In this document: positions 1 to 10,333 of the stretch, piece after piece
Numbering within the stretch: position 1 is the first letter of the stretch
How the letters are laid out: each line of letters starts with the position of its first letter
From: an uncultured Hellea sp.
GTDB lineage: Bacteria; Pseudomonadota; Alphaproteobacteria; Caulobacterales; Maricaulaceae
Reading direction: 5' to 3'
Length of the DNA: 64,000 nt
Assembly (NCBI GenBank): GCA_938007935.1
Contig: CALLMD010000031.1
Location: 62,001 to 126,000 of the forward strand
Position numbers and translations under genes: made by a program
The notes under the pieces: model-generated
The model's database searches: none
What the model was told of the DNA's origin: nothing
The model's input: the letters and a program-made list of their open reading frames with translations, nothing else

Positions 1-89
1 GTTATGCCTCAGCCCGCTACGCAGATTTACTTGCGACAGGTAATCGCGAGTTATTCCAAACCCGCGTCACAGAATATTTAAAAGGTTAG
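1..89 (+). CDS. C-terminal end of a CDS truncated by the window edge (...YASARYADLLATGNRELFQTRVTEYLKG*)
   Basis: Open frame from base 3 to the TAG at 87-89, immediately upstream of ychF. The family cannot be assigned from 28 residues. Confidence 0.55.
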   Translation, partial: YASARYADLLATGNRELFQTRVTEYLKG

Positions 90-93
90 TTCC

Positions 94-1191
94 ATGGGTT
101 TTAAATGCGGTATCGTTGGACTTCCAAATGTCGGAAAATCCACACTTTTCAATGCTTTAACGAAAACAGCGAATGCACAGGCGGCAAATTATCCCTTCTG
201 TACAATTGAACCCAATGTTGGCGATGTGGCCATGCCAGAACCCCGCCTTGACGTGATTGCCAAAATTGGCGGCTCCGCCCAAATCATCCCAACACGGATG
301 AATTTTGTCGATATTGCAGGCCTCGTTAAAGGCGCGTCAAAAGGCGAAGGTATGGGCAATCAGTTCCTTGCTAATATTCGCGAGACAGATGCTGTGATCT
401 ACGTGCTTCGATGCTTTGAAGATGAAGACATCACCCATGTCGATGGCCGCATTGATCCGATGTCAGATTTCGAAACCATAGAGACAGAGCTTATGCTGTC
501 AGACCTTGAAAGCCTTGAAAAGCGCAAGGGCGGACTTGAGAAGAAAATTAAACAAAATGACAAAGACGCCTTACAAACAATGCGCTTAATCGAAACCGCG
601 ATAGCCGTCCTCGAAGATGGCAAACCCGCCCGCACAGCCGAGATCGAAGAAGACGACAAAAAGGCATGGAAGATGTTACAGCTCCTAACGTCTAAACCGG
701 TTCTTTATGTCGCCAATGTCGATGAGGAGAGCGCGGCGGATGGCAATGACTATTCTGCCAAGGTGCTTGCCCATGCCAAAGCCGAAGGCTCACAAGCTGT
801 CATAATCTCCGCGCAAATCGAATCTGAAATGGCTTTGCTCGATGATGAAGAACAGGCTGAATATTTAGACGCAATTGGCCTGAAAGAACCGGGCCTCAAC
901 CGTCTTATTCGCGCAGGCTATGCCCTTCTTGGCCTAGAAACCTATTTCACGGTTGGCCCCAAAGAAGCCCGCGCTTGGACCTTCCAAACGGGCTGGACAG
1001 CCCCGAAATGCGCTGGAGTCATTCATGGCGACTTTGAAAAAGGATTCATACGCGCCGAAACGACTGCCTATGAAGACTATGTTGCCCATAACGGCGAACA
1101 GGGCGCCAAAGAAGCAGGCAAAGTCCGCCAAGAAGGCAAAGACTATATTGTCAAAGATGGTGACATCATGCTGTTCAAGTTTAACGTGTAA
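94..1191 (+). CDS. ychF: Redox-regulated/ribosome-binding GTPase YchF (OLA1 family)
   Basis: N-terminus MGFKCGIVGLPNVGKSTLFNALT (P-loop), NYPFCTIEPN, and a TGS-like C-terminus KVRQEGKDYIVKDGDIMLFKFNV. Confidence 0.97.
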   Translation: MGFKCGIVGLPNVGKSTLFNALTKTANAQAANYPFCTIEPNVGDVAMPEPRLDVIAKIGGSAQIIPTRMNFVDIAGLVKGASKGEGMGNQFLANIRETDAVIYVLRCFEDEDITHVDGRIDPMSDFETIETELMLSDLESLEKRKGGLEKKIKQNDKDALQTMRLIETAIAVLEDGKPARTAEIEEDDKKAWKMLQLLTSKPVLYVANVDEESAADGNDYSAKVLAHAKAEGSQAVIISAQIESEMALLDDEEQAEYLDAIGLKEPGLNRLIRAGYALLGLETYFTVGPKEARAWTFQTGWTAPKCAGVIHGDFEKGFIRAETTAYEDYVAHNGEQGAKEAGKVRQEGKDYIVKDGDIMLFKFNV

Positions 1192-1271
1192 CACAGTTTC
1201 AACCTGAAGTAAGCGTATATTTTTTTAAGTTTTTTGTGATTAAATGTCCCTGTGGGAAAAGGGATTTTCAA

Positions 1272-1754
1272 ATGTTATCACGTCTTGTCTTAGCGACGCT
1301 TTTAGGCTGTCTTACGCTCAGTATTGCAGTTTCAGCCCAAGCTAAAGAAACGCCATCGCTGGTTGCCTTGGTCATGAAACATAAACCGAGTCAGGTAAAT
1401 TCTCGCTCTGAACATTCACTCGAAAAGTTGGATTTGACACTTACAAAAACCGAGTGTGAAGACATTGAACGTAGCCTGACAGAGGCTTATGGCCCTGCAG
1501 CAAGAACACGGGGCAGCCTGCGGATTTGGGAAGTCTCCAATAAGCATAAATCCAGCGGTCAATCCAAATTTGTGACGATTATTGCAGGGCAAGAGGCTGG
1601 ACGTTATTTTGTAAAACTGGACCGTCAAGGTTATGCCGCAAGCAATAACCCTCGGCTTAGGAAAAATAACAAACCGCGTTCGTTCAATAGACCACAAAAT
1701 AAACCCTCACAGTATCGATCTAAAACGACGATAAAATCTTATGAGCGGGACTAA
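1272..1754 (+). CDS. Secreted hypothetical protein
   Basis: Signal peptide MLSRLVLATLLGCLTLSIAVSAQA when started at the internal ATG 1272. The ORF track start at 1236 lacks a signal-like N-terminus. Confidence 0.6.
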   Translation: MLSRLVLATLLGCLTLSIAVSAQAKETPSLVALVMKHKPSQVNSRSEHSLEKLDLTLTKTECEDIERSLTEAYGPAARTRGSLRIWEVSNKHKSSGQSKFVTIIAGQEAGRYFVKLDRQGYAASNNPRLRKNNKPRSFNRPQNKPSQYRSKTTIKSYERD

Positions 1755-1835
1755 TCGGGATAATAATCTTTTAACTTAAACCCCCTACTCTAAATTCGGG
1801 ATGAAGGACTATGCTAGCTGCGTAGTTAATATGGG

Positions 1836-3779
1836 ATGATAAAGAACTTGGAGCCAATCCGGCTTTTCGTTTATGTCTGTTTTTTATTCGCTAGCCTTAG
1901 CGCCACCCTATCCCATGCCCAGAGCTTTACCAATTCCATAATTGGAAATATCAATGATACAACTTTGTGCCCGGGCGCAACAGGAGCCGGTACAACGGCA
2001 AATCTAACACGGACATTCAATGTCAGCGGGCTTCCAAGCTCGGGGATCGACCTTAATGTCGGGTTTCTGGCCTCACATAGTTGGCGCGGAGATATTCGCC
2101 TCACATTGCGCTCTCCTGGTCCTTCACCTGTGAGCGTCGTGCTTATCACAGAAGACACATCTAATAACGGAAATGACAATAATTATAATTTGGAACTTGG
2201 CGATGAAGGCACAGTGACTGTTAACACAGGCGCAGCAGATGGACCTCATGACATCACGCTCACGCCTTATCAAATCCTAGCCAGTCCAAATAATCCTTTA
2301 TCCGCTTTTAATGCTGTTAATCCTAACGGAACATGGACCTTAGAAGTGTGTGATGATTATGCGGGTGAAAGCGGGCAGTTTTTACAAGCAACTCTTTTCT
2401 TTGCTTCACCTGATGATGCAGACCTAAATCTCTCTGTCGCGATTGATAATAACCTCCCACAATTCACAGAAACCGTTACCTTGACCTATAATTTGGTCAA
2501 TGGTGGGCCCAATTCTACATCTGGTGTAACCGTTAATGCGCCTTTGCCATCAGGTCTTAGTTTTATATCTTCAGCTGGTACAGGAAGCTATAATAGCGCG
2601 ACGGGGCTTTGGACACTTCCTGGAACTCTCGGCCCAAACTCAACATCCACACTGACAATTACGGCAACTGTATTGGGCGCTGGCAGCAATGTTGTCACGA
2701 CTGAAGTCCAATCATCCGCCCAGAATGACCCAGATTCAACACCAGCCAACGGAATACCCACGGAAGATGACTATGCAACCCTCACTTTTTTCCCGCAGCC
2801 TCCCCTCACGCCGCCCGCGCTAAGCTGCTCTGCCGCCACGCAATTTGTACATGCTTGGGATGCTCCAGGCGCGACTAATGGATGGTCATCAGGCGTGTTA
2901 GCGAATAATTATACAGCAGAAACCACGCCGTTAAACTTTACGATAACGGGCGATACGGGCAATCTCGGGCAAATTAGCGGCGTGAATACGCCTGTGACCC
3001 AAAATACATATACAGGTGGCCTTGTTACAGCTGAATATAGCCTTGGCATTGCAGCGGATCATGCCAATGCCGCCCAGGAAATCGTCATAACTGCCGATAT
3101 TGGCACACCAGGTGAAGGCATTGAAGCGCTTCAATTCAGTGTTTTTGATATCGATCTTGGCGGTTGGGTTGACCGCCTAACTGTTACGGGTGAAATCAAT
3201 GGGAACACCGTACTTCCCACAACGATGACACCAAGTGGAAATAACTACATCTCTGGCAATTCCGCCATAGGAACCAATGGGAATGCAGGCGCAACTGCCG
3301 CAAGTGGTAACGTCACCGTCACATTTAACACGCCTATAGATAAAGTGACTATAGCATACGGAAATGATCCTTCAGTTGGCGCAAACCCTGCGTTTCAAAT
3401 CATGTCCGTACATAAATTTACGATGTGTCCCCGCCTTCTTGCGGACATCTCTGCCGTAAAATCTGTTGACGTCTATGATCCTCTCAGTGAAGGTCTTTAT
3501 ATGACGCCTGGTAATGAAGTCCTTTACAAGATCACGGTGACCAATAGCGCAAGCGCAGACGCACCTGCAAATGACATTGATATAACCGATACACTACCTG
3601 AAACTGTTAAGTTCATATCCGCAACGACTACAGGCTTTACAGCTGGAAGCTTTGGCTCGCCGGCCCTACCCGCAACCAATACCGATTGTGACAGCGGCGC
3701 TTGTGTTATTCACTTTTCTGGCGGGACTTTGCCAATCAACACAACAGGCGAAATCATCATGCGGGCCTTGATTAAATAA
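1836..3779 (+). CDS. Secreted protein with proprotein convertase P-domain-like N-terminus and DUF11/CARDB-like repeats
   Basis: Signal peptide ending SHAQS. P-domain pattern (LNVGFLASHSWRGDIRLTLRSPGP...NPNGTWTLEVCDDYAGESGQFLQATLFF). DUF11-like blocks (VTLTYNLVNGGPNSTSGVTVNAPLPSGLSF; VLYKITVTNSASADAPANDIDITDTLP). Confidence 0.75.
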   Translation: MIKNLEPIRLFVYVCFLFASLSATLSHAQSFTNSIIGNINDTTLCPGATGAGTTANLTRTFNVSGLPSSGIDLNVGFLASHSWRGDIRLTLRSPGPSPVSVVLITEDTSNNGNDNNYNLELGDEGTVTVNTGAADGPHDITLTPYQILASPNNPLSAFNAVNPNGTWTLEVCDDYAGESGQFLQATLFFASPDDADLNLSVAIDNNLPQFTETVTLTYNLVNGGPNSTSGVTVNAPLPSGLSFISSAGTGSYNSATGLWTLPGTLGPNSTSTLTITATVLGAGSNVVTTEVQSSAQNDPDSTPANGIPTEDDYATLTFFPQPPLTPPALSCSAATQFVHAWDAPGATNGWSSGVLANNYTAETTPLNFTITGDTGNLGQISGVNTPVTQNTYTGGLVTAEYSLGIAADHANAAQEIVITADIGTPGEGIEALQFSVFDIDLGGWVDRLTVTGEINGNTVLPTTMTPSGNNYISGNSAIGTNGNAGATAASGNVTVTFNTPIDKVTIAYGNDPSVGANPAFQIMSVHKFTMCPRLLADISAVKSVDVYDPLSEGLYMTPGNEVLYKITVTNSASADAPANDIDITDTLPETVKFISATTTGFTAGSFGSPALPATNTDCDSGACVIHFSGGTLPINTTGEIIMRALIK

Positions 3780-3782
3780 GGC

Positions 3783-4646
3783 CTAGGCAATTTTCCATGG
3801 GGTTTGAGTTTCTAGAACTGTGACGATATCACCTTGCTGAACGCGGCCTTCATTTAGGGGTATGGCATTGACCCCAAATAAGACTCCTTTAAGACGTTTA
3901 TCAGCCGAACGGCGCAAATGCGTTAAAGCTTCTAAAGACATATTCCCGCGGCTTTCTCCGCTCTTAGGATCAAGGGTCGTCATAATACAGCGCGTACACG
4001 GCTTAACGCAGTCAAAAACAACATCCCCTATTTTGATGCGCTTCCAGCTATCCTCTATCCATGGAGTGCCAGTGCCGCCTATAACAACATTGGGTCGAAA
4101 GCGTGACATGGGTAGAGCGGCTTCACTATTAGCTGTAACATATTCATTTACGGCATCCAGAGAGGCCTGCGCCGCAATTAAAACTGGATAACCATCCGCA
4201 AAACTCACATCAAATGGCTCGTTTCGCATAAAACTTTTGCGGCGACGCTGTGTTATCAGGCCAAAACTTGCTAATTGAAAATTTCCTTCAAGCTGTTCTG
4301 AGAGCCATTGATTTATGGGGCCATCGTAAAGCGCGGCTGGAAATTCATCACTCCACACAGATACATCTTGATCGGTGGTTGACGCCTCAAGATTTAAATC
4401 AAAATGCGCGTCCTTGAGTGATAAGTGTAAGCCATTTTGCGTGGGCAAAGCTTTTAGCTGGGCAAGTTGCGGGTGAGTGCGTTGTGATATGAAACGGTTT
4501 ACGCGTTTTCCGTCCTCAGCTTTTATCGCTTCAACAACGACCCAGCGGCGATCATGTTTTAAACCTAAAAACTCGACATCTGCACTATCGACATCAATCA
4601 CACGTCCTGATTTAACAGGATAGATGTGCAGGCTAGAGAGTTTCAT
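3783..4646 (-). CDS. MOSC domain-containing protein (YcbX-like)
   Basis: MOSC_N start MKLSSLHIYPVKSGRVIDVDSADVEFLGLKHDRRWVVV and CVKPCTRCIMTTLDPKSGE. Confidence 0.9.
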   Translation of the reverse strand: MKLSSLHIYPVKSGRVIDVDSADVEFLGLKHDRRWVVVEAIKAEDGKRVNRFISQRTHPQLAQLKALPTQNGLHLSLKDAHFDLNLEASTTDQDVSVWSDEFPAALYDGPINQWLSEQLEGNFQLASFGLITQRRRKSFMRNEPFDVSFADGYPVLIAAQASLDAVNEYVTANSEAALPMSRFRPNVVIGGTGTPWIEDSWKRIKIGDVVFDCVKPCTRCIMTTLDPKSGESRGNMSLEALTHLRRSADKRLKGVLFGVNAIPLNEGRVQQGDIVTVLETQTPWKIA

Positions 4647-4654
4647 ATTTTGCC

Positions 4655-5182
4655 TTAGTGCCCCTCAAAGGCGACGAGCGCCGTTACAGGAACGCCTAAA
4701 TCAGTAATCCGCTTTACCCCGCCTAAATCCGGCAAATTCACAACAAAAGCTGCGCCAACTACCTCTGCCCCCGTTTTACGAATGAGCTTAATCGCCGCTT
4801 CTGCGGTGCCGCCTGTGGCAATTAAGTCATCAATAAGCACAACGCGCTCGCCCTTACGGATAGCATCGGCATGTATTTCTAGGGTATCCTCTCCATATTC
4901 GAGCTCATAATCTTGCTCATATGTATCAAATGGGAGTTTGCCCTTCTTTCGTATCGGCACAAAGCCTGCCCCTAATTCATAGGCCACCGCTGTTCCAAAG
5001 GTAAAACCTCTAGCCTCAATCCCTGCAACATTATCAATATCTTGCCGCGTATAAGGCGCTGATAATTCCACAATGGACTGCGTTAAAGCGCGTCTATTAG
5101 TTAGCAAAGTCGTGATGTCACGGTACATAATACCCGGCTTGGGAAAATCAGGGATGGTACGAATGGCGTCTTTGAGGTTCAT
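4655..5182 (-). CDS. apt: Adenine phosphoribosyltransferase
   Basis: IRTIPDFPKPGIMYRDITTLL, GIEARGFTFG, PRPP motif VVLIDDLIATGGTAEA. Confidence 0.97.
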   Translation of the reverse strand: MNLKDAIRTIPDFPKPGIMYRDITTLLTNRRALTQSIVELSAPYTRQDIDNVAGIEARGFTFGTAVAYELGAGFVPIRKKGKLPFDTYEQDYELEYGEDTLEIHADAIRKGERVVLIDDLIATGGTAEAAIKLIRKTGAEVVGAAFVVNLPDLGGVKRITDLGVPVTALVAFEGH

Positions 5183-5823
5183 TGGTTCACCTTATCTGTA
5201 TCGGGAAGAATATGGCTCTCGGTAAAGGCCATGGCTTCCCAGTCTTGAAAGTCAGGGTCAGCCATAAGCTCCGATATATAGGTATCAGATCTTGCCGTGC
5301 GCGGGAGATCATAACTGGCAAAGCGCGTCGCTGCAGGCGTATAAAACGCATCTGCGATAGACCAATCATTAAATAGGAACGGGCCGTCATGACGCGATAA
5401 AAGCTCATCCCATAACGTCACCATCTGCGCGGCGTCATCAAGACAGCTTTGCGGGACAGGTTTTGATGTTCTACGGCGAAGGTTCATGGGCGCTTCACGC
5501 CTGATGTTCTCAAACCCTTCATGCATAAGCTTGGTCACGCGGCGAGCTTCGATTTTATCGGCTTCATCTTTGGGCCAGAGATTAGGCACAGCTTTGGCGC
5601 AAAATTCAGAAATTGCTAAACTATCAGGAAGCTTGTCACCATTAATATCAAGAACAGGCACAGTTCCTGCATCTGTTAAAGCTAATAATTTATCTTTATA
5701 TCCGGGGATATCGAGATCGATGACCTCTTCCGTAAAAGGAAGTTCTGCTTTGCGAAGCACGAGCCACGGCCTTAATGACCAAGACGAGTAATTATAATTA
5801 CCAATATAAAGCTTGAGAGACAT
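5179..5823 (-). CDS. Glutathione S-transferase family protein
   Basis: LYIGNYNYSSWSLRPWLVLRKAELPF and overall GST_N/GST_C layout; overlaps apt by 4 nt. Confidence 0.9.
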   Translation of the reverse strand: MSLKLYIGNYNYSSWSLRPWLVLRKAELPFTEEVIDLDIPGYKDKLLALTDAGTVPVLDINGDKLPDSLAISEFCAKAVPNLWPKDEADKIEARRVTKLMHEGFENIRREAPMNLRRRTSKPVPQSCLDDAAQMVTLWDELLSRHDGPFLFNDWSIADAFYTPAATRFASYDLPRTARSDTYISELMADPDFQDWEAMAFTESHILPDTDKVNQ

Positions 5824-5827
5824 ATTT

Positions 5828-7060
5828 CTACCTGTTGATTAACTTAAGCGCCATGAGAAGCTTTTCACGGTCTGCCGTAAAACCGCTCCTTATCCAAAGG
5901 GCTTTTAAAGCCTCTAGCATCTTTCCCATTTGCGGACCTGACTTGACCCCTGCGGCTTTCATATCTTTGCCAGATAGCGGAAATTCTGGCGGCGTCCAGC
6001 CCATGGCCAAATCACATAGGCTCATCCAGCGCGTACTCACGATTGCATCATCCTCACCCGCCGCGCGAATACGGCAGCGGTCAATAACAACTGTCTTGCC
6101 CCCAAGATAAATCGATTTAAGCTGTTCCTTGTTTTCGCCATGCGGGTCCAAAGCCACAGAGCTATCAGACCAAGCCCGTAATCTCTGCGTCTCCTTACTG
6201 CTCATCTTAAGCCGCTTACATAGCAATGCCATTTGTAATGGCTCACGCGCCGCCATCGACATAAGCCTCAAAAGAGGGTCAGGTTTAATCGCTTCGCGGC
6301 GTTCAAGTTTCACCATTCGCGAAAGTCCTTCCGCATTACTCGCTTCGGGTAAGACCTCCTCAAGAATTTCATTGGTTAGCATGATGTGAACCGCTCGAGA
6401 TGGATCAGGCGCAGAGAGAATTTTTTTAATTTCGGACCAAACACGTTCAGCCGATAATTTTTTAAGGCCGCTACGATTTTCGCGGCAGGCCTTAAGCGCG
6501 CTGGCGTCAAGTTTTGCTGCGCCGCCATACCACGCCAGAAACCGAAAATAGCGCAGGATACGTAGATAGTCTTCTTTAATGCGTAAGTCCGCCTCGCCCA
6601 CGAAACGAAATTTCATCGCCTTAATATCATCAAGGCCTTGTCCTGTTGGATCAAAAACTGTGCCGTCAAAATCAGCGTATAGGGCGTTCATCGTCAGGTC
6701 ACGGCGCTGTGCATCCTCTGCCCAATCCTGCGTAAAGGATACCACGGCGCGGCGACCATCTGTCTCAACATCTTTACGTAAAGACGTGATTTCAAACGGT
6801 TTTCCGTCAATTACCGCCGTTATCGTACCGTGCTCTATGCCTGTTGGGACATACTTTATCTCTGCTGCTTTTAAGGCGCTCGCAACGTCATCAGGTTTTA
6901 ACTGCGAGGCGAGGTCAATATCACCAACCTCCACGCCCATAAGCGCATTGCGAACACACCCACCGACAAAACGAAGCGTATTGTCAGGAAAGGCTTTAAA
7001 AAGCGCGGAAATATCATCGCCGCGCATCCAAGCATTCTGCTCTGGGTTTAAACGTGTCAT
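5828..7060 (-). CDS. CCA tRNA nucleotidyltransferase / poly(A) polymerase family
   Basis: RFVGGCVRNALMGVEVGDIDLASQL, RRDLTMNALYADFDGTVFDPTGQGLDDI, RIKEDYLRILRYFRFLAWYG. Confidence 0.95.
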   Translation of the reverse strand: MTRLNPEQNAWMRGDDISALFKAFPDNTLRFVGGCVRNALMGVEVGDIDLASQLKPDDVASALKAAEIKYVPTGIEHGTITAVIDGKPFEITSLRKDVETDGRRAVVSFTQDWAEDAQRRDLTMNALYADFDGTVFDPTGQGLDDIKAMKFRFVGEADLRIKEDYLRILRYFRFLAWYGGAAKLDASALKACRENRSGLKKLSAERVWSEIKKILSAPDPSRAVHIMLTNEILEEVLPEASNAEGLSRMVKLERREAIKPDPLLRLMSMAAREPLQMALLCKRLKMSSKETQRLRAWSDSSVALDPHGENKEQLKSIYLGGKTVVIDRCRIRAAGEDDAIVSTRWMSLCDLAMGWTPPEFPLSGKDMKAAGVKSGPQMGKMLEALKALWIRSGFTADREKLLMALKLINR

Positions 7061-7114
7061 AAACGGACTCTACTGATGCGCGCAGATGCGTCTAGGCTTT
7101 TATCGATTTCGCCT

Positions 7115-7732
7115 TTAATAATCCGTTTCAAAAACACCTAAGTAAGCTCTCTGATAAAGGCGGTACATCGTCATTGCGGTCATGCCCCAAATATTGCGGT
7201 GCGTTCCATCCTCTTCGTCATAGGGCATATCGTAAAAACGGTGATCTTTGCCGCCAAAGAAAACATCACGCGCCACATGGTTTTCAGGGTTCATCAAAAA
7301 GCTAAGCGGCGTTTCAAACACATCTGCGACCTCGCGCTGATCTGGAATGATAGCCGCCTTCGGATCAACAACGCCAACAAATGGCGTGATGCGATATTCT
7401 CCAACCGCGTTAAAAGATGGCAGACGCCCTATAAGCGTGATGCTCTCTGCTTGCAGGCCAACCTCTTCCTCTGTTTCGCGCAGCGCAGCTTTCTGAGCGG
7501 TTTCTCCCACTTCGCGCTTACCACCGGGAAACGCAATTTGACCTGCATGGGACGGCATAGTCTGTGGCCGCTGCGTAAGGATAACTTTCCATTCATCCCG
7601 ATATACCAAAGGCATAAGCACAGAGGCCCCGCGTTGCCCCTCGCGTTTAATTTCATCTGATGCATCAGAAATTTTAACCGGGAGCAAGCCTGCTTGAAGC
7701 TTGGTAATTATAGGGTCAGAATCAAAATTCAT
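7115..7732 (-). CDS. NUDIX CoA pyrophosphatase
   Basis: Nudix box GGKREVGETAQKAALRETEEEVGL with upstream FPGG. Confidence 0.93.
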   Translation of the reverse strand: MNFDSDPIITKLQAGLLPVKISDASDEIKREGQRGASVLMPLVYRDEWKVILTQRPQTMPSHAGQIAFPGGKREVGETAQKAALRETEEEVGLQAESITLIGRLPSFNAVGEYRITPFVGVVDPKAAIIPDQREVADVFETPLSFLMNPENHVARDVFFGGKDHRFYDMPYDEEDGTHRNIWGMTAMTMYRLYQRAYLGVFETDY

Positions 7733-7738
7733 AACCGT

Positions 7739-8338
7739 CTATATTTCATGCGCCCCAACTGGGCCTAACGGAAAGAAGCTGCCAGCAGCATAAATTCCAA
7801 GCTGATTACCTGCCTCGGTCTTAATTTCAACGGCGCGGTCAACAAGTTCATAAAAGACAGGCCGCGACAGGGCCGCTTCAAGGCGTCCTCTGACCGTAAC
7901 AAAAGGCGACGGCTCTAAAGTCTCAGGATCAGTTTCGATACGGATAGGGTTATCCGGCCCCGCTTCAACAACCTCATCTAAATTCGTCGTAAAGAAAACA
8001 CGCTGATCTTTACCCTCACCTTCAATATCGACGCGAACGCCAATAAAGTGAGCGCGTTCCACCTGAATGCCGATTTTCTCAACTGGCGTTACAAGATAAG
8101 TCCGCCCATCTTCATCCTTGCGCAATATAGAGGCAAAGAGACTCACCAAACCTTTACGCGTTATACGGCTACCCTCATGCCACCAAGACCCGTCAGGCTT
8201 GATAACCATATCCATTTCGCCGCAATAATCAGGGTTCCATTTTTCAACAGGACGCTCCCCCTCTTCGGTATCTTGAAGGGCTTTCATTAAATCCTGCAAA
8301 GAGAACTGCGGCTTACTGCCATTTAACGTATTTTCCAT
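7739..8338 (-). CDS. DUF1285 domain-containing protein
   Basis: PVEKWNPDYCGEMDMVIKPDGSWWHEGSRITRKGLVSLFASILRKDEDGRTYLVTPVEK. Confidence 0.88.
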   Translation of the reverse strand: MENTLNGSKPQFSLQDLMKALQDTEEGERPVEKWNPDYCGEMDMVIKPDGSWWHEGSRITRKGLVSLFASILRKDEDGRTYLVTPVEKIGIQVERAHFIGVRVDIEGEGKDQRVFFTTNLDEVVEAGPDNPIRIETDPETLEPSPFVTVRGRLEAALSRPVFYELVDRAVEIKTEAGNQLGIYAAGSFFPLGPVGAHEI

Positions 8339-8434
8339 GGACTTTCTTTTACGCTTATCCCATCATTTTTCTAGTCTCATGACCTGATTTGGTCATAAAG
8401 AAAAATATCATTACGGCTACACGGATTGAACACT

Positions 8435-9439
8435 ATGTCTTTGCAAACATCCATCCCGGTTACGGCAAATATCGAAAAGGCGGCCAATAAGGCGGCAGAC
8501 CAATTACAAAAGGCAAAAGCCAGTATTGGAAATGTCATTCTCGGCCAAGATAAAGTTGTCGAATTATCCATGGCGGCCATCTTATCGGGCGGACATGCCT
8601 TGCTCGTTGGCGTTCCCGGTCTTGCCAAGACATTACTGGTTGAAACCATTGGCACCGTTATGGGCCTTGATGGAAAACGCATACAATTCACACCCGACCT
8701 TATGCCCGCAGATATTGTCGGTTCCGAAGTCCTTGAAGAAACAGCTAAGGGCAAAAGAAGCTTCCGCTTCATTCCAGGCCCCGTCTTTTGCCAACTCCTT
8801 ATGGCGGATGAGATTAACCGCGCCTCGCCGCGCACGCAGTCTGCGCTCCTACAAGCCATGCAAGAACGTTTTGTGACAGTCGCGGGGGCGCGCCATGACC
8901 TACCCGCGCCTTTCCACGTTCTCGCAACGCAAAACCCAATTGAACAAGAAGGGACTTACCCTTTGCCAGAAGCACAGCTTGACCGCTTTCTTTTTCAAAT
9001 CGACGTTGGCTTTCCAGACCTAGGGACAGAACGTGACATTCTTGTCGCAACGACTGGCGCCAAAGATGCAACGGCTAAAAAAGTCCTCACACCCAAACAG
9101 CTCATTGATATGCAAAAGCTTGTGCGGCAGCTCCCTGTTGGCGAAAAAGTTGTCGATGCCATTTTGACTTTGGTGCGTAATGCCCGTCCAGATCAATCGG
9201 CTCTCGAAGATGTTAAAGAAACAGTCGCATGGGGCCCAGGGCCACGGGCTGGACAAGCCTTGATGCTCGCAACCCGTGCCAAGGCCCTGATGGATGGACG
9301 TTTGTCGCCGTCAATTGATGATGTTTTGGACTTGGCAACACCTGTTCTTCAGCACCGTATGGCTTTAACCTTCGCAGCAAGGGCTGATGGAAAATCTATT
9401 TCCCAAACGATTTCCAAACTCAAAGACAGCATCGCCTAG
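8435..9439 (+). CDS. MoxR-family AAA+ ATPase
   Basis: GGHALLVGVPGLAKTLLVET (Walker A), LLMADEINRASPRTQSALLQAMQE, LATQNPIEQEGTYPLPEAQLDRF. A start at the second Met (8435) is likely. Confidence 0.95.
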   Translation: MSLQTSIPVTANIEKAANKAADQLQKAKASIGNVILGQDKVVELSMAAILSGGHALLVGVPGLAKTLLVETIGTVMGLDGKRIQFTPDLMPADIVGSEVLEETAKGKRSFRFIPGPVFCQLLMADEINRASPRTQSALLQAMQERFVTVAGARHDLPAPFHVLATQNPIEQEGTYPLPEAQLDRFLFQIDVGFPDLGTERDILVATTGAKDATAKKVLTPKQLIDMQKLVRQLPVGEKVVDAILTLVRNARPDQSALEDVKETVAWGPGPRAGQALMLATRAKALMDGRLSPSIDDVLDLATPVLQHRMALTFAARADGKSISQTISKLKDSIA

Positions 9440-9445
9440 TTATTT

Positions 9446-10333
9446 ATGGCAGCCCCTGCGCCAAATCCTGTTGAGTTACGCCGCCGCGCCGAAAGCTTAG
9501 CGGCGGGATACCCTGCGCTATTGGCAGAGGCCGAACGCGTGGCCGCCGTCGTTGCGCAAGGCGTTCATGGCCGCAGACGCCCGGGACAAGGCGAAACCTT
9601 CTGGCAATATCGCAATTACCACAGCTCTGATGCCGCGACGCAGATTGATTGGCGGCGCTCGGCACGTGGTGACCAAGTTTATGTTCGCGAAAATGAATGG
9701 GAAGCGGCCAATACCGTTTATCTATGGCGTGATGGGTCAGAAGGCATGCAGTGGCGCTCTTCAAAAAAACATCCAACAAAACAAGACCGCGCCACTGTTT
9801 TGTCTATGGCGTTGGCCTCGCTCTTAATGCGAGCGGGTGAACGCTGCTCGGTGATTGGCGAATCCGAACGCCCGCGCTCTGGCCGCGTCGGACTTGAGCG
9901 CATTTCAAGACGCCTTGCCTATTCAGATGGGCCAGCGCGTAATTTGGACGGCGATATTCCAGCCTATGCCCGCCTTGTTATTGCGTCTGACTTTTTAGAA
10001 CCGCCCGAGATTTGGCGAACGCGCCTTGCGCGCCTCTCTGGCCGTCCAGCCAAAGGCATCTTATTACATGTGATTGATCCCGCCGAACGAGAATTTCCAT
10101 TTAAAGGCCGTGTCCAACTTCGCGTGCCGGGCATATCCAAGCTCGAACCGATTTTAGTTGGCCGCGCTGAACGCGCGCAGGAAACTTATAAAGCTAAATT
10201 TACGGCTCATTGTGAAGCTTTGGATAGAACCGCTAGCCGCCTTGGTTGGCCTCTTATTCGCCATTACACAGATAAACCTGCAAATGCCGCCCTCACAGCG
10301 CTTTATGTTGCCATGGCAGGAACAACGCTTTGA
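9446..10333 (+). CDS. DUF58 domain-containing protein
   Basis: GRRRPGQGETFWQYRNYHSSDAATQIDWRRSARGDQVYVRENEWE. Confidence 0.92.
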   Translation: MAAPAPNPVELRRRAESLAAGYPALLAEAERVAAVVAQGVHGRRRPGQGETFWQYRNYHSSDAATQIDWRRSARGDQVYVRENEWEAANTVYLWRDGSEGMQWRSSKKHPTKQDRATVLSMALASLLMRAGERCSVIGESERPRSGRVGLERISRRLAYSDGPARNLDGDIPAYARLVIASDFLEPPEIWRTRLARLSGRPAKGILLHVIDPAEREFPFKGRVQLRVPGISKLEPILVGRAERAQETYKAKFTAHCEALDRTASRLGWPLIRHYTDKPANAALTALYVAMAGTTL

